From: Myxococcales bacterium UBA1660
GTDB taxonomy: Bacteria; Myxococcota_A; Polyangia; Polyangiales; Houyiibacteriaceae
Assembly: GCA_002320815.1 (NCBI GenBank)
Contig: DCLA01000036.1
Location: 50,577 to 114,576 of the forward strand
Direction: 5' to 3'
Length of the DNA: 64,000 nucleotides
How positions within the stretch are numbered: position 1 is the stretch's first letter; every line of letters begins with the position of its first letter. Under the pieces are notes generated by a model. The model was not told the origin of the DNA, searched no databases, and worked only from the letters and a program-made list of their open reading frames with translations. Of this stretch, positions 52,239-61,132 are shown in pieces. The translations under genes were made by a program, and so were the position numbers.

Positions 52239-53519
52239 TCAGCGCTTCATGGGCGGCGGGCTCGTCTTGGGTCGCTCCGGGGTGCCCACCTTCTGGCGGA
52301 GCACCCCGGCCACGTCGACCCCAGTGGCGGCCTTGATCTGCTCGTTGGTGCTGACCAGCTTTCCGGCCAGGGACTCGCCCTCACCGTTCGCGCCGCCGTT
52401 GCCGATCACCGTGAGGCGGTCGACCCGCAGCTGACCGATGGTCCCGGCCACCTGCTGGAGCACGGGCACCAGCTTCTGCATCAGGAGCACGTCGCGACCC
52501 GCGGCGCCCTGACCCCGGTAGGAGGCCGCCAGGTCCCGGAGGACCTTCGCGGTGGCCTTGCCCTGCTCGACGATCTTCACCGCGTCGGCCTTGGCTACGG
52601 CGATCTGCTGATCGCGCCGGGCCTCGGCGGGTCGGACCACGTCGGCCTGGAGCTGCAGGCGGACCTGCTCGATCCGGGCGTCCTGCAGGGCGAGCTCGGC
52701 CTGGCTCTGGGCGAGGTCGGCCTGGACGGCCGCCTGCTCCTCGGCGATGAGCGCCTCGCGCTTGGAGGTGGCGTCGGCGATGCGCTTCTCGTTCTGCTTC
52801 CGGGCGATGGTGATCTGGGCCTGGAGCTTGGCGATCTCACCCTGCTCGTACTGGTTCCACTTCACCTCCGCGGCATCGGCGCGAGCGGCCGCCTCGGCGA
52901 TCTGCGCGTTGCGGCGGATGTGCGCCGAGCGGGTGCGACCGATGGCGTCGAGGTAGCCGACCTCGTCGCTCACGTTCTGGATGTTGAGGGTGTCGAGGAC
53001 CAGCCCGATCTTCTCCAGGTCGTGGCCAGCCTCTTCGGTCAGCTTGGCCGCGAAGGCCTCCTTGTCCCGGTTCACCTCTTCGGGCGTGAGGCCGGCGAGG
53101 ACACCGCGGAGGTTGCCCTCCAGGGTCTCGCGGGCGACGCGCATGATCTCCTGCCGGCTGCGGCCCAGGAAGCGCTCGAGGGCGTTGTGGATCAGGGGCT
53201 GCTCACCGGGGACCTTGATGTTGGCCACGCCCTGTACCGTCAGCGGGATGCCGCCCTTGGAGTAGGCGTTCTGGACGATGACCTCGATGATCATGTTGGT
53301 CAGGTCCACGCGCGCGACCGTCTCGATGAGGGGCCACTTGAAGGCGCGCCCACCCTTGACGATGCGGTAGTGGCCCGGCCCGTGGGGGTCCTTGCGGCCG
53401 CTGAAGATCAGCACCTCGCTGGGCTGGCAGACGTAGAGGTTGTTCTTGATGAGCAGGATCAGGGCGAGCGTGAGCACGCCCAGGATGGCGGCGAGGACCA
53501 GGAACGCGACGGCACTCAT
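52239..53519 (-). CDS. Flotillin-like SPFH protein (second copy)
   Basis: 426 residues. One N-terminal membrane helix (about 4-26, AFLVLAAILGVLTLALILLI), the SPFH/band-7 domain (about 30-200: VLIFSGRKDPHGPGHYRIVK, ERFLGRSRQEIMRVARETLE, LDTLNIQNVSDEVGYLDAIG) and a long Ala/Glu/Gln coiled-coil tail (about 205-320: AEAAARADAAEVKWNQYEQG, AVQADLAQSQAELALQDARI). Flotillins scaffold membrane microdomains. The gene begins inside the stop of the first flotillin (4-bp overlap), so they are co-made and may hetero-oligomerise. Distinct from a simple duplication: only about a third of positions agree by eye. Confidence 0.9.
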   Translation of the reverse strand: MSAVAFLVLAAILGVLTLALILLIKNNLYVCQPSEVLIFSGRKDPHGPGHYRIVKGGRAFKWPLIETVARVDLTNMIIEVIVQNAYSKGGIPLTVQGVANIKVPGEQPLIHNALERFLGRSRQEIMRVARETLEGNLRGVLAGLTPEEVNRDKEAFAAKLTEEAGHDLEKIGLVLDTLNIQNVSDEVGYLDAIGRTRSAHIRRNAQIAEAAARADAAEVKWNQYEQGEIAKLQAQITIARKQNEKRIADATSKREALIAEEQAAVQADLAQSQAELALQDARIEQVRLQLQADVVRPAEARRDQQIAVAKADAVKIVEQGKATAKVLRDLAASYRGQGAAGRDVLLMQKLVPVLQQVAGTIGQLRVDRLTVIGNGGANGEGESLAGKLVSTNEQIKAATGVDVAGVLRQKVGTPERPKTSPPPMKR

Positions 53520-54886
53520 CGGGACACCTCCATCTGACCGTTGAGGATTCGGGGGACGTCGACGCCGGTGCTCTCACCGAGGGCGGCGAGGACGGCGGCG
53601 ACCATCTTGGGATAGGTGGCCGCGTAGCTGGCCATGCCGGAGCCGTCGCCCTGGTCGAGGACGGTGACCTCGTCGACGCCCACACCCTGGAGCTGGGAGA
53701 CGACGGTGCCGACGATCTCCTCCAGGTGCTGGATGACGTAGATCTCCTTCGCCTGGGGGCCCATGGCCTTCCAGGCTTCGCCCATGAGCTCGAGGACCTG
53801 CACCGCGGCGGCGCCGTTCTCGGCGGTGGGCGCGGCCTCGCCGATGGCCAGGACCGCGCGGGCCTGCCGCTGGACCTCGGCGGGGATGACCACCTCGGCC
53901 TGGAGGCGCTTCTGCTCCAGGGTGGCGCGGAGGGTCTGCAGCGACTTCTCGGCTTCGGCCCGGGCGGTCTGCGCGGCGGCGGTCGCCTCGCGCTCGACGG
54001 CCTGGGCCTCACCCTCGAGCTCGGCCTGGACGCGCCGGAGCTCGTTCTGCTTGGAGAGAATGCTCTTCTCCGAGTCCGCGCGGGCCACGTCGGCTCGCTG
54101 GGTGGACTCGGCCTGGGCCCTAGCGATCTCCTGGGCGGCCACGTTCTCCGCGTTCTCGGCGTCGCGGAGGGCGGCGGCGATCTGGGGGCGACCGAGGCTG
54201 TCCAGGTAGCCGGTCTCGTCGGAGACCGTCTGGATCTTCAGGGTGTCGAGCTGGAGCCCGAGCTTGTTGAGGTCGTCGATGGCGGCCTCGGAGAGCTTCT
54301 CGGCGAAGGCCAGGCGGTCCTCGTTGACCTCCTCGGGGGTCAGGGTGGCGATGACCTCGCGGACCGCGCCCTCCAGGGTCTGCTGGGCGACGGTCTGGAT
54401 CTCCGCCGTGGAGCGACCGAGGAAGCGCTCGATCGCGTTGCCGATGATGTGCGGGTCGGCGTGGATCTTCACGTTGGCGATCGCGTGGATCTGCAGCGGG
54501 ATGTTGCCCGCCGAGTAGGCGTTCTGGACCCGGATGTCGATGGGCAGGAGCCGCATGTCGATGCGGTCCACGCGCTCGAGGATCGGGATCCGGAAGGCCC
54601 GCTGGCCCTGGGTGAAGACCCGGTAGCCCACCCGGGTGCCATCCGATTGGGTGTAGGTCTTGCCGGAGAAGACCAGGGCCTCGTTGGGCCGGGCGATCTT
54701 CAGGATCGAGCGGAAGACCACCACCACCAGGAGCACCAGGAGCGCGAGCCCCAGGCCGCCACCGGCGAAGACCGCGGCCGTGGTGTCGCTGGTGATCTGA
54801 TCCCAGAGCCCCGGCTCCGGCACCGCTTGTTGTTCGTACCCGTATTGGGTCGCGTCGTAGCCACCGTAGCCAGTCTGCTGCAGCAT
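53516..54886 (-). CDS. Flotillin-like SPFH protein (first copy)
   Basis: 456 residues. A short Tyr/Gln-rich start (GYGGYDATQYGYEQQAVPEP) of about 35 residues is followed by a membrane helix (about 38-60, VFAGGGLGLALLVLLVVVVF), the SPFH domain (NEALVFSGKTYTQSDGTRVG, ERFLGRSTAEIQTVAQQTLE, DTLKIQTVSDETGYLDSLGR) and a coiled-coil tail (ARAQAESTQRADVARADSEK). The Tyr/Gln/Gly segment could drive clustering. It lies 30 bp after the NfeD-like gene, forming the same order as the YuaF-YuaG or YqiJ-YqiK operons of other bacteria. Confidence 0.9.
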   Translation of the reverse strand: MLQQTGYGGYDATQYGYEQQAVPEPGLWDQITSDTTAAVFAGGGLGLALLVLLVVVVFRSILKIARPNEALVFSGKTYTQSDGTRVGYRVFTQGQRAFRIPILERVDRIDMRLLPIDIRVQNAYSAGNIPLQIHAIANVKIHADPHIIGNAIERFLGRSTAEIQTVAQQTLEGAVREVIATLTPEEVNEDRLAFAEKLSEAAIDDLNKLGLQLDTLKIQTVSDETGYLDSLGRPQIAAALRDAENAENVAAQEIARAQAESTQRADVARADSEKSILSKQNELRRVQAELEGEAQAVEREATAAAQTARAEAEKSLQTLRATLEQKRLQAEVVIPAEVQRQARAVLAIGEAAPTAENGAAAVQVLELMGEAWKAMGPQAKEIYVIQHLEEIVGTVVSQLQGVGVDEVTVLDQGDGSGMASYAATYPKMVAAVLAALGESTGVDVPRILNGQMEVSR

Positions 54887-54916
54887 TCGCTCTCCCCCGT
54901 TGCGGACCCGCGGGTC

Positions 54917-55507
54917 CTAGTCCTTCGTGTCCAAGCGCGCGACGCGCGCCCGGGTTCCATCCATCTCGATGACGATGACTTCGTCCTTCGAGGTGATCGC
55001 TTCGTCGTCCGTCACCGCGAGGAGGTCGACCTGTTGGCCGCCCACGCGCACGCGGATCTTGCCGACGCTCTGGGGCTTCACCGGCACCAGCACCTTGGCG
55101 GTCTTGCCGATGTAGTCCTTGCTGCTCGCCGCGCGGCCCGTCTCGTCACGCATGAGCCGGCGGACCACCGAGGCGGCGGTCCATCCGCTCACGCCGCCCA
55201 TCGCCAGAGCGGCGATCAGCGTGGGGATCTCGTCGGCCAGCCCGAGGCCCCGGAGCAGGATGCCGGTGAGGCCGAAGGCGGCGAGGAAGAAGATCCAGAA
55301 GCGGAGCGAGCGCAGGGGCCAGAGCAGGAACCCGCCGTCGCCGGCGCCGATGGACTTGTCCACCCCGTCGGCTTCGTCCACCTCGAACTCCATCTCGGCA
55401 TCCGCGTCGGCGTCCAGATCGGCGTCGTCGTGACCTCCGAGGAGGATCGACGAGACGAGCAGGACGCCGCCGAAGATGAGAGCGGCCAGATAGAAGTAGA
55501 CGAGCAC
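54917..55507 (-). CDS. NfeD/YqiJ-like membrane protein, flotillin partner
   Basis: 196 residues from a GTG at 55507 (VLVYFYLAALIFGGVLLVSS). The open frame reaches 55606, but that stretch has no homology. Membrane helices at about 4-24, 68-88 and 92-112. An Asp/Glu-rich loop (DDADLDADADAEMEFEVDEA) lies between the first two. The C-terminal OB-fold (about 125-196: DYIGKTAKVLVPVKPQSVGK, QVDLLAVTDDEAITSKDEVI) is the NfeD/YuaF-type domain that partners with flotillins in membrane domains. It is the first gene of a three-gene operon with the two SPFH proteins. Confidence 0.85.
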   Translation of the reverse strand: MLVYFYLAALIFGGVLLVSSILLGGHDDADLDADADAEMEFEVDEADGVDKSIGAGDGGFLLWPLRSLRFWIFFLAAFGLTGILLRGLGLADEIPTLIAALAMGGVSGWTAASVVRRLMRDETGRAASSKDYIGKTAKVLVPVKPQSVGKIRVRVGGQQVDLLAVTDDEAITSKDEVIVIEMDGTRARVARLDTKD

Positions 55508-55846
55508 GTTGGTTCCCTGTTCCCTCGAAGGCCGCGCAGCATACCAAAGGCGGCGCGGAGCCATCCTCCGGGGCGTGAGGGGGCTCCATAGCGAAAGGGG
55601 TGCCAACGGGGGTCAGGTGGTCTGGCGACCGAGATGGCGCGGTGCGGACGACCGTGCTGCAGGATGGTGCCGCACAGCGCGTCATATGAGGCGTTCTGCC
55701 GAGAGAAGGGGGCGGCATCGGATGCTTGAGTCCCCATCGACGGACGTGTCGCAAAGGCGGGGTGGACTGCGCCGGGGTGGAGGCATTCTGCGGCCTCTGC
55801 CCCCGGCGAGGGCGGGAACGAGGTCTGCGAGTCGTATGACGCCCGC
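55508..55846. other. 339-bp intergenic region between divergent genes
   Basis: No open frame with credible coding character, no recognised RNA and no strong hairpin were seen. It should contain the promoters of the NfeD/flotillin operon (a TATGCT -10-like box reads leftwards near 55541) and of the zinc-ribbon-like protein gene. Nothing else can be supported. Confidence 0.5.
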
Positions 55847-56905
55847 ATGATCGCCACCGAATGTGCCGCGTGTCGGGCCCCGCTTCAGTTCGGATGGAGC
55901 GACGCGGGGGCCGTGGGGCCCTGCTACCGTTGTGGAGCGCAGGTGCAGGTGCCCTTGCTCCCGGTGACCTGCGCCGGCTGCGGCACGGTGTCCGGGTTCC
56001 ACGGGTCGCAGATCGGGGCTTCGGGTCCCTGCCGCTGTTGCGGGCAGACGATGACGGTGGCACCGATGGGTGCGTCGGGCGGGGCGCCGATGGGTGCGCC
56101 AGGCGGGGCGCCGATGGGTGCGCCAGGCGGGGCGCCGATGGGTGCGCCGGGCGGGGCGCCGACGATGGGTGCGCCGGGCGGGGGCCCGATGGCGGCGACG
56201 CCCGCGGGTCCGCAGGCCGTGCCGCCGATCCCCGTGCAGCAGAAGGCGCTCCTGGCGATCGGGAAACAGGCGGGCAAGGCCGGGCTCACCATGGGCCCGC
56301 ACCGGGTGCTGATGGTGGGCGCCGGGGTGAGCACCCAGGAGCGGCTGGGGCAGGCGCTGAGCGCGCGCTTCAACCCCTTCGGCGGCAAGGTGCGCGTCGA
56401 CCGGGTGCTCCAGGTGCGCCTCGAGGGAAGCCCCATCACGCCCTTCGTGCTGAGCGTGCCCTACTCCGGGAACCGGGCCCTGGCGCATGAGCTGGCGTCG
56501 CTGCTGCCGGGGACCCTGCCGTCCAGCCTGAGCCTGGTGCGGGGAGCGATGGGCTCCTGGAGCTCGGGGCGCTTCGAGGGGCCCGAGGGCCCGGAGGATC
56601 CGGTGGCCGAGGCGGCGAGCGACGAGTTCGAGATCGGCGACGGGGTCGAGTGGAACTGGGAAGAGGGCAAGACGATCATCAAGCTCGAGTGGGGCCTGCA
56701 GGCCGTGCCGACGCCCGAGGGCCAGACGCTGCACGTGATGCAGACCGCCAAGCACGGGATCCTGAGCCGCGGCTTCGGCCTCGACTGGTACGTGGAGCGC
56801 CAGCGCGCCTTCCGGGACTTCCTCGGCCGGTACGACGGGACCGCGGCCGGTGCGCCCTACTGGTGGATGGAGCCGGTGAGTCTGCTGGCGACCGACTGGC
56901 TCTGA
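55847..56905 (+). CDS. Zinc-ribbon-like protein with MGAPGGAP repeats
   Basis: 352 residues, cytosolic. Two or three Cys pairs at the N-terminus (CAACRAPLQF, CYRCGAQVQV, CAGCGTVSGF, CRCCGQTM) look like tandem zinc ribbons or knuckles. A linker of five MGAPGGAP-type octapeptides follows (about 74-114), then a C-terminal domain of about 230 residues (VLMVGAGVSTQERLGQALSA, VPYSGNRALAHELASLLPGT, LEWGLQAVPTPEGQTLHVMQ, GILSRGFGLDWYVERQRAFR) that is not a family I recognise. The repeat linker would hold the two halves apart. Possible role in nucleic-acid or protein binding, but no function is claimed. Confidence 0.75.
   Translation: MIATECAACRAPLQFGWSDAGAVGPCYRCGAQVQVPLLPVTCAGCGTVSGFHGSQIGASGPCRCCGQTMTVAPMGASGGAPMGAPGGAPMGAPGGAPMGAPGGAPTMGAPGGGPMAATPAGPQAVPPIPVQQKALLAIGKQAGKAGLTMGPHRVLMVGAGVSTQERLGQALSARFNPFGGKVRVDRVLQVRLEGSPITPFVLSVPYSGNRALAHELASLLPGTLPSSLSLVRGAMGSWSSGRFEGPEGPEDPVAEAASDEFEIGDGVEWNWEEGKTIIKLEWGLQAVPTPEGQTLHVMQTAKHGILSRGFGLDWYVERQRAFRDFLGRYDGTAAGAPYWWMEPVSLLATDWL
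56066..56188 (+). repeat. 24-bp tandem repeat encoding MGAPGGAP
   Basis: Five units of ATGGGTGCGCCAGGCGGGGC type (24 bp; the fourth has a 3-bp insertion) lie in frame in the linker of the zinc-ribbon-like gene. Units 2 and 3 are identical, a sign of recent expansion. Confidence 0.9.
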
Positions 56906-56964
56906 TCGAGGCGGGCTCGGGAGGGCCTGAGCGCGCAGGCGCGAGGCGCAGGCGCTCGGTGGGG

Positions 56965-57936
56965 TCAACCGCGGTCGACGAGGGGGCCGGGGCCGCCGAG
57001 CTCGACGGCGAGGACCTCGAAGCCGGCGTCGGCGCAGGAGCGTTCGTAGCGGGCCTTGGCTTCGGGGTCGGCGAAGAAGGCGATGCCCACGTCGCCGCCG
57101 CCGGCGCCCGAGGGCTTGGCGGCGCCGCCAGCGGACCGGGCCAGGTCGGACAGGGTCTGCAGGCGTTCCTCGACGATGGGGGCCCCGGCTGCCTCGCCCA
57201 GGGCGGCCATGCGCTGGTGGTAGGCGCCAGCGGTGGTGATCACGCGGGCGACGTCGCCGCTGCGGAAGGCATCGGCCATGAGACCGGCGGTCTCCGCGAG
57301 GTCGTCCATGGCCCGTTGGTATCGAGCGGGGTCCGACGCCTGGAGCTCACGAACAAGACCCACGAGTTCGCGGGTACTCGCCGCGTGGCCGGTGAAGACG
57401 ACCGACGCCTCGAGACCGGCGGGCCATTCGATCGGCACCACGTCGCGGGTGGTGGCCGTGTAGAGAACGATACCTCCGTGCGCGCTGGCGGCGACGTCGG
57501 CGCCGCTGCCCTGGGGGGCGACCTCGGCGTGCCCGCGGAAAGCGAGGTCGAAGACGTCGGCGGACGCGAGGTCTTCGGTATCAGAGGTGCTCGCGTGATC
57601 AGAAGTGTGCGCGTGGACCAGAGCGGCGGCGGCGGCCGCGGCGGCGGCGCTGGAACCGAGGCCGAGCTTCACGTCGGGACCGCGTAGCGCGGACGTATCG
57701 ACGGTGAGAGCGCCGTCGAGGCCGCCGAGGCGCTGCACGGCGGCGACTTCGGGGAAGCGCGGGGTGTCGTGATCGAGACCTCGAGCGACGTCGCGGTCAC
57801 CGGCCTCGGGGAACCAATCGACCACCGCGCGGCGCTGCACGGCGCAGACCACGGCGGGGGATCCGTCGAGGACCGCGTACTCGCCGCTGAGCATCATCTT
57901 GCCCGGCGCGGTGGCCCGGGTGGGTCGCGGGCTCAT
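56965..57936 (-). CDS. Phosphomevalonate kinase (GHMP family)
   Basis: 323 residues from ATG 57936 (MSPRPTRATAPGKMMLSGEY). N-terminal substrate motif PGKMMLSGEYAVLDG, ATP-binding GHMP loop VKLGLGSSAAAAAAAAALVH (about 98-117), and C-terminal motif PSGAGGGDVGIAFFADPE (about 277-294). These are the three GHMP motifs in the form seen in phosphomevalonate kinases. It makes mevalonate 5-diphosphate from mevalonate 5-phosphate. The start overlaps the mvaD stop (ATGA). Last gene of the mevalonate operon; a run of Ala after the P-loop is unusually long. Assignment of substrate rests on the operon. Confidence 0.85.
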   Translation of the reverse strand: MSPRPTRATAPGKMMLSGEYAVLDGSPAVVCAVQRRAVVDWFPEAGDRDVARGLDHDTPRFPEVAAVQRLGGLDGALTVDTSALRGPDVKLGLGSSAAAAAAAAALVHAHTSDHASTSDTEDLASADVFDLAFRGHAEVAPQGSGADVAASAHGGIVLYTATTRDVVPIEWPAGLEASVVFTGHAASTRELVGLVRELQASDPARYQRAMDDLAETAGLMADAFRSGDVARVITTAGAYHQRMAALGEAAGAPIVEERLQTLSDLARSAGGAAKPSGAGGGDVGIAFFADPEAKARYERSCADAGFEVLAVELGGPGPLVDRG

Positions 57937-58928
57937 CGGGTCTGGACGCCGGGACCGGGCTTGGCGACCAAGGTCGACAGGACGCCCTCGGTCTTCTTCA
58001 GCGCGGCGCGCACCTTGCGGGCGTCGTCGGCGTGGCAGAGCGTTTTGACGTGGGGGCCGGCGTCCATGGTGCACCAGACGCTGAGGCCCTTCTCGTCCCG
58101 GAGCTGGCGGACGGCGTGGACCGCCGCGAGGGTGGCCGGCTGCCAGTAGAAGATGGAGGGCTCGGCGGTCATGGCGCAGGCATGGAAGGCCATGGTGCTC
58201 TGCTCCATCGCGGCGCCGAGGGTGTCCAGGTCGCGCTTCCGGAGCGCCTGACGGATCCGCTTGGTGATCGCCGGGGCCTTCGCGACCCAGGCGTCGTAGA
58301 AGGGCGAGGTCTCTCGGGAGCGCTCCATGCCCTCGGTGGAGCCCACCTTCTTGGGGCCCTTCGCGGTCTGGGCGACCACGATGCGCAGGTCCCAGTGGTC
58401 CGCGTCGAAGAGGGGCTTGGCCGCCAGGGACTTCTGGCCGGGCTTGCCGGCAGGGAGCTCGACGAAGCCGCCGTAGATCGAGCGCGCCGCCGAGGCGCTG
58501 GCCTGGCGCGCGATGGCGCTGAGGACCCGATCGGAGGCGCCCAGCTCGTAGGCGTGGTCGGCGGCGGAGGCCAGGGCCGCGAAGCCCGAGGCGCTCGAGG
58601 CGAGCCCGGCCGCGGTGGGGAAGCGGTTCCGACTGACGACGTGGGCGAACTCGCGGCGCTTGGCGCGGCGGCGGATGTCGTCCAGGAGCGCGATGACCCG
58701 CTTGCTCTCGCTCGCGGTGGCCTCGCGGCCGTCGAGCTCGACCCGGTCGGCGTCGAGGGTCTCGTCGACGCGGATGCGCGTCTCGGTCACCAGCCCGTCG
58801 AGGGTCATGGAGATGCTGGGCACCGCCGGCAGGTTCAGGGGGATGTCGGCTTTGCCCCAGTACTTGGCGAGCGCGATGTTGGCACACGCCTTGGTTTCCG
58901 CATGCCATTTGCGGCGGCTCTTGGTCAT
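57933..58928 (-). CDS. mvaD: Diphosphomevalonate decarboxylase
   Basis: 331 residues. Typical MvaD start region CANIALAKYWGKADIPLNLP (about 13-32). The ATP/phosphate loop is PTAAGLASSASGFAALASAA (about 105-124), with the Ser residues that hold the diphosphate. YGGFVELPAG and CTMDAGPHVKTLCHADDARK follow, the latter with the catalytic Asp near 285. It converts mevalonate diphosphate to isopentenyl diphosphate with ATP and loss of CO2. Overlaps both neighbours by 4 bp, upstream mevalonate kinase and downstream phosphomevalonate kinase, so expression is coupled. Confidence 0.93.
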   Translation of the reverse strand: MTKSRRKWHAETKACANIALAKYWGKADIPLNLPAVPSISMTLDGLVTETRIRVDETLDADRVELDGREATASESKRVIALLDDIRRRAKRREFAHVVSRNRFPTAAGLASSASGFAALASAADHAYELGASDRVLSAIARQASASAARSIYGGFVELPAGKPGQKSLAAKPLFDADHWDLRIVVAQTAKGPKKVGSTEGMERSRETSPFYDAWVAKAPAITKRIRQALRKRDLDTLGAAMEQSTMAFHACAMTAEPSIFYWQPATLAAVHAVRQLRDEKGLSVWCTMDAGPHVKTLCHADDARKVRAALKKTEGVLSTLVAKPGPGVQTR

Positions 58929-59845
58929 CGTCCGGTCTCCGTGACGCGGGTGAAGGGGGCGAGGGGTTCCAGGGCCGCGCGCACGCGCTCGGCGCTCTCG
59001 GTGTCCTCGCAGAGGGCCACGGCGCAGCCGCCCCCGCCGGCGCCGGTGAGCTTGGCGCCCAGGGCGCCGGCTTCGCGGGCGACCTTGCAGATCGCCTCGA
59101 GCTTCTCGGTGCTGAGCATCAGCCCGCTCAGGAGGGCCTGATTCATGTCCATGAGCTGGCCGACCGCGCGGAGGTCGCCGTCCTGGATGGCCAGCTTGGC
59201 GTTGCGCACCAGGGAGGCGACGCCGTCGAAGAGCTCACCGACCCGCTCGGGCTCGCGCTCGTACTGACGTGTCACCATCGAGACCATCTCTTTGGTGCTC
59301 GAGGACTCGCCGCTAAAGGCGACCACCAGGGGCAGGCTGCGGCGGACGCGGATCGGGTCCAGCGTGCTCGGCGAGCCGTCGTGTCCTCGGTGATACACGG
59401 CGATGCCGCCGACCGCGGCCATCATGTTGTCCACGCCCGACGGATTCCCGTGGAAGACGCGCTCCCAGGCCATGGCGGCCTCGCCGCGGTCCCGGGGATC
59501 ACGGGTGATCCCTCGCGCGTCGTCGAGGGCGTGGATCACGGCGACCCCCATGGCCGCGGAGCAGCCGAGGCCGGCACCCCCGGGGATGCCGACGTCGGCG
59601 TGGACGTGGTATCGCGGGCGATTCGGGTCGGCGTGGAGGTCGAGGGCGGCGCGGAAGGCGCGGGCCAGGTCGTGGTCGCGGTCGGGGCCGATGTCCACGC
59701 CCCAGGGGGCGACGGTGAAGCGGTCGGCGTCGGCCTCGGTGGCGGTGGCCTCGACGCCCAGCGCGATGCCGGCGGCGAGCGCGGGGCGGCCGTGGACCAC
59801 CGCGTGCTCCCCGAAGAGGATCACCTTGCCGCCGGCGAAGGCCAT
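58925..59845 (-). CDS. mvk: Mevalonate kinase
   Basis: 306 residues, GHMP family. Start motif KVILFGEHAVVHGRPALAAG (about 7-26), ATP-binding loop PGGAGLGCSAAMGVAVIHAL (about 89-108), GNPSGVDNMMAAVGG with the catalytic Asp, and C-terminal KLTGAGGGGCAVAL (about 263-276). It makes mevalonate 5-phosphate, the first committed step from mevalonate to IPP. The start overlaps the stop of the polyprenyl synthase by one base (TGATG) and its own stop overlaps mvaD, so it is central in the operon. HMG-CoA synthase and reductase are not in this window. Confidence 0.93.
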   Translation of the reverse strand: MAFAGGKVILFGEHAVVHGRPALAAGIALGVEATATEADADRFTVAPWGVDIGPDRDHDLARAFRAALDLHADPNRPRYHVHADVGIPGGAGLGCSAAMGVAVIHALDDARGITRDPRDRGEAAMAWERVFHGNPSGVDNMMAAVGGIAVYHRGHDGSPSTLDPIRVRRSLPLVVAFSGESSSTKEMVSMVTRQYEREPERVGELFDGVASLVRNAKLAIQDGDLRAVGQLMDMNQALLSGLMLSTEKLEAICKVAREAGALGAKLTGAGGGGCAVALCEDTESAERVRAALEPLAPFTRVTETGR

Positions 59846-60876
59846 CAGACGGTGCGGAGGGCGAGCTTGCGCGCGACGAAGCGGAGGATCTCGACGCCCT
59901 GGGGGTCGAAGCCGGAGTCGTCGAGGGCCTTCTCGGAGGAGGCCAGGAGCTCGGTGATGCGCGCCTCGACCTCGGAGCGGATGCCGTGGTCGACCATGGC
60001 GGAGGCGACGCGCGCGACGAGGGCCTCGTCGGCGTGGCCGCGGCCGTTCATCAGGGTGGAGAGCTCCTCGCGGGCCTTGCCCTCGAGGCGGGCCTCGGCC
60101 ATCGCGACCAGGCCATTGCGCTTCCGGTGGGTGAGGTCGTCACCGGGCTTGCCGGTGTGGCCGCTGTCGCCGAAGGTGCCGATGAGGTCGTCGGCGAGCT
60201 GGAAGGCTTCGCCGAGGGGGTTGCCGTAGGCCAGGAGGGCCTCGGTCTGGGCCTCGGTGGCGCCGCCGAGGAGCGCGCCGAGGAGGAGCGGGCCGCGGAC
60301 GGTGTAGGAGCCGGTCTTGAGGTCGTGCATCCGCGCTACGTCCGGGTCCTGGGTGAGATCCAGGTGCTGGCCGTAGAAGACCTCCTTCTGGATCCGGATG
60401 AAGAGCCCGAGGGCCTCGTTCTGGCCCTCGCCCCAGGGGGTGCGGAGGATGAGCTCCAGGGCGTAGGCGCTGGCGAGGTCGCCGGCGAGGATGGCCAGCG
60501 CGTTGGCCTCGTGCTCGCCGTGATCGTTGCGATACATCGCGTGGACCGCGGGGCCGCCGCGGCGCTCGTCGTCCTGGTCCATCCAGTCGTCGTGGATGAG
60601 CAGGTAGGACTGGAGGACCTCCAGGCTGGCGCTGACGGCGGTGGCGTCGCCCAGGTCGCGCTCGGGCCCGACGGCCCGCATGGCCGCCTGGAGCACGATG
60701 GGCCGCAAGCGCTTGCCGCCGCGGAGGGTCAGGGAGCGGATGCCCTCCACGAGCTCCAGGGAGCTGGGGCTGATCTGTCGCGCCTCGAGGAGTTTCTCGT
60801 CCAGGTAGGTCCGGAGGGCGTGATCGGTGCGCTCGCGCACCTCGTCCATCCAGGTCTTCACGTCGTCGTTGGTCAT
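59845..60876 (-). CDS. Polyprenyl (farnesyl/geranylgeranyl) diphosphate synthase
   Basis: 343 residues from ATG 60876 (MTNDDVKTWMDEVRERTDHA). The frame is open to 61014, but only the shorter start fits the family. RGGKRLRPIVLQAAMR, first Asp-rich motif IHDDWMDQDDERRGG (about 108-122; DDxxxxD-like spacing as in archaeal-type IDS), second motif LADDLIGTFGDSGHTGKPGD (about 245-264). Chain length is set by residues before the first motif, so the product (C15, C20 or longer) is not certain. First gene of the mevalonate operon. Confidence 0.9.
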   Translation of the reverse strand: MTNDDVKTWMDEVRERTDHALRTYLDEKLLEARQISPSSLELVEGIRSLTLRGGKRLRPIVLQAAMRAVGPERDLGDATAVSASLEVLQSYLLIHDDWMDQDDERRGGPAVHAMYRNDHGEHEANALAILAGDLASAYALELILRTPWGEGQNEALGLFIRIQKEVFYGQHLDLTQDPDVARMHDLKTGSYTVRGPLLLGALLGGATEAQTEALLAYGNPLGEAFQLADDLIGTFGDSGHTGKPGDDLTHRKRNGLVAMAEARLEGKAREELSTLMNGRGHADEALVARVASAMVDHGIRSEVEARITELLASSEKALDDSGFDPQGVEILRFVARKLALRTV

Positions 60877-61132
60877 CCGCTCGTCCTTGGGGGCGTTTCG
60901 TCTCGCCGTCCCGCCCGACCGCTCGTCTATGCCGCTTGGTGCGATGCGGCAAGGACCGATCGGGACAAACGGCTCGCCGGGACCCCGGAACGGTTCGGCC
61001 CCGCTCGGTGACATTTCGCGCGGCGATGCCTTGAACCTGGCGCGCCGTCACGCAGGGTCCCACCGCGCCCGGTGGGCTCCGGTGCCGGCGAATGGCCGGC
61101 GAGCCCGCTGCCAGACTCGAAGGAATGACCCC

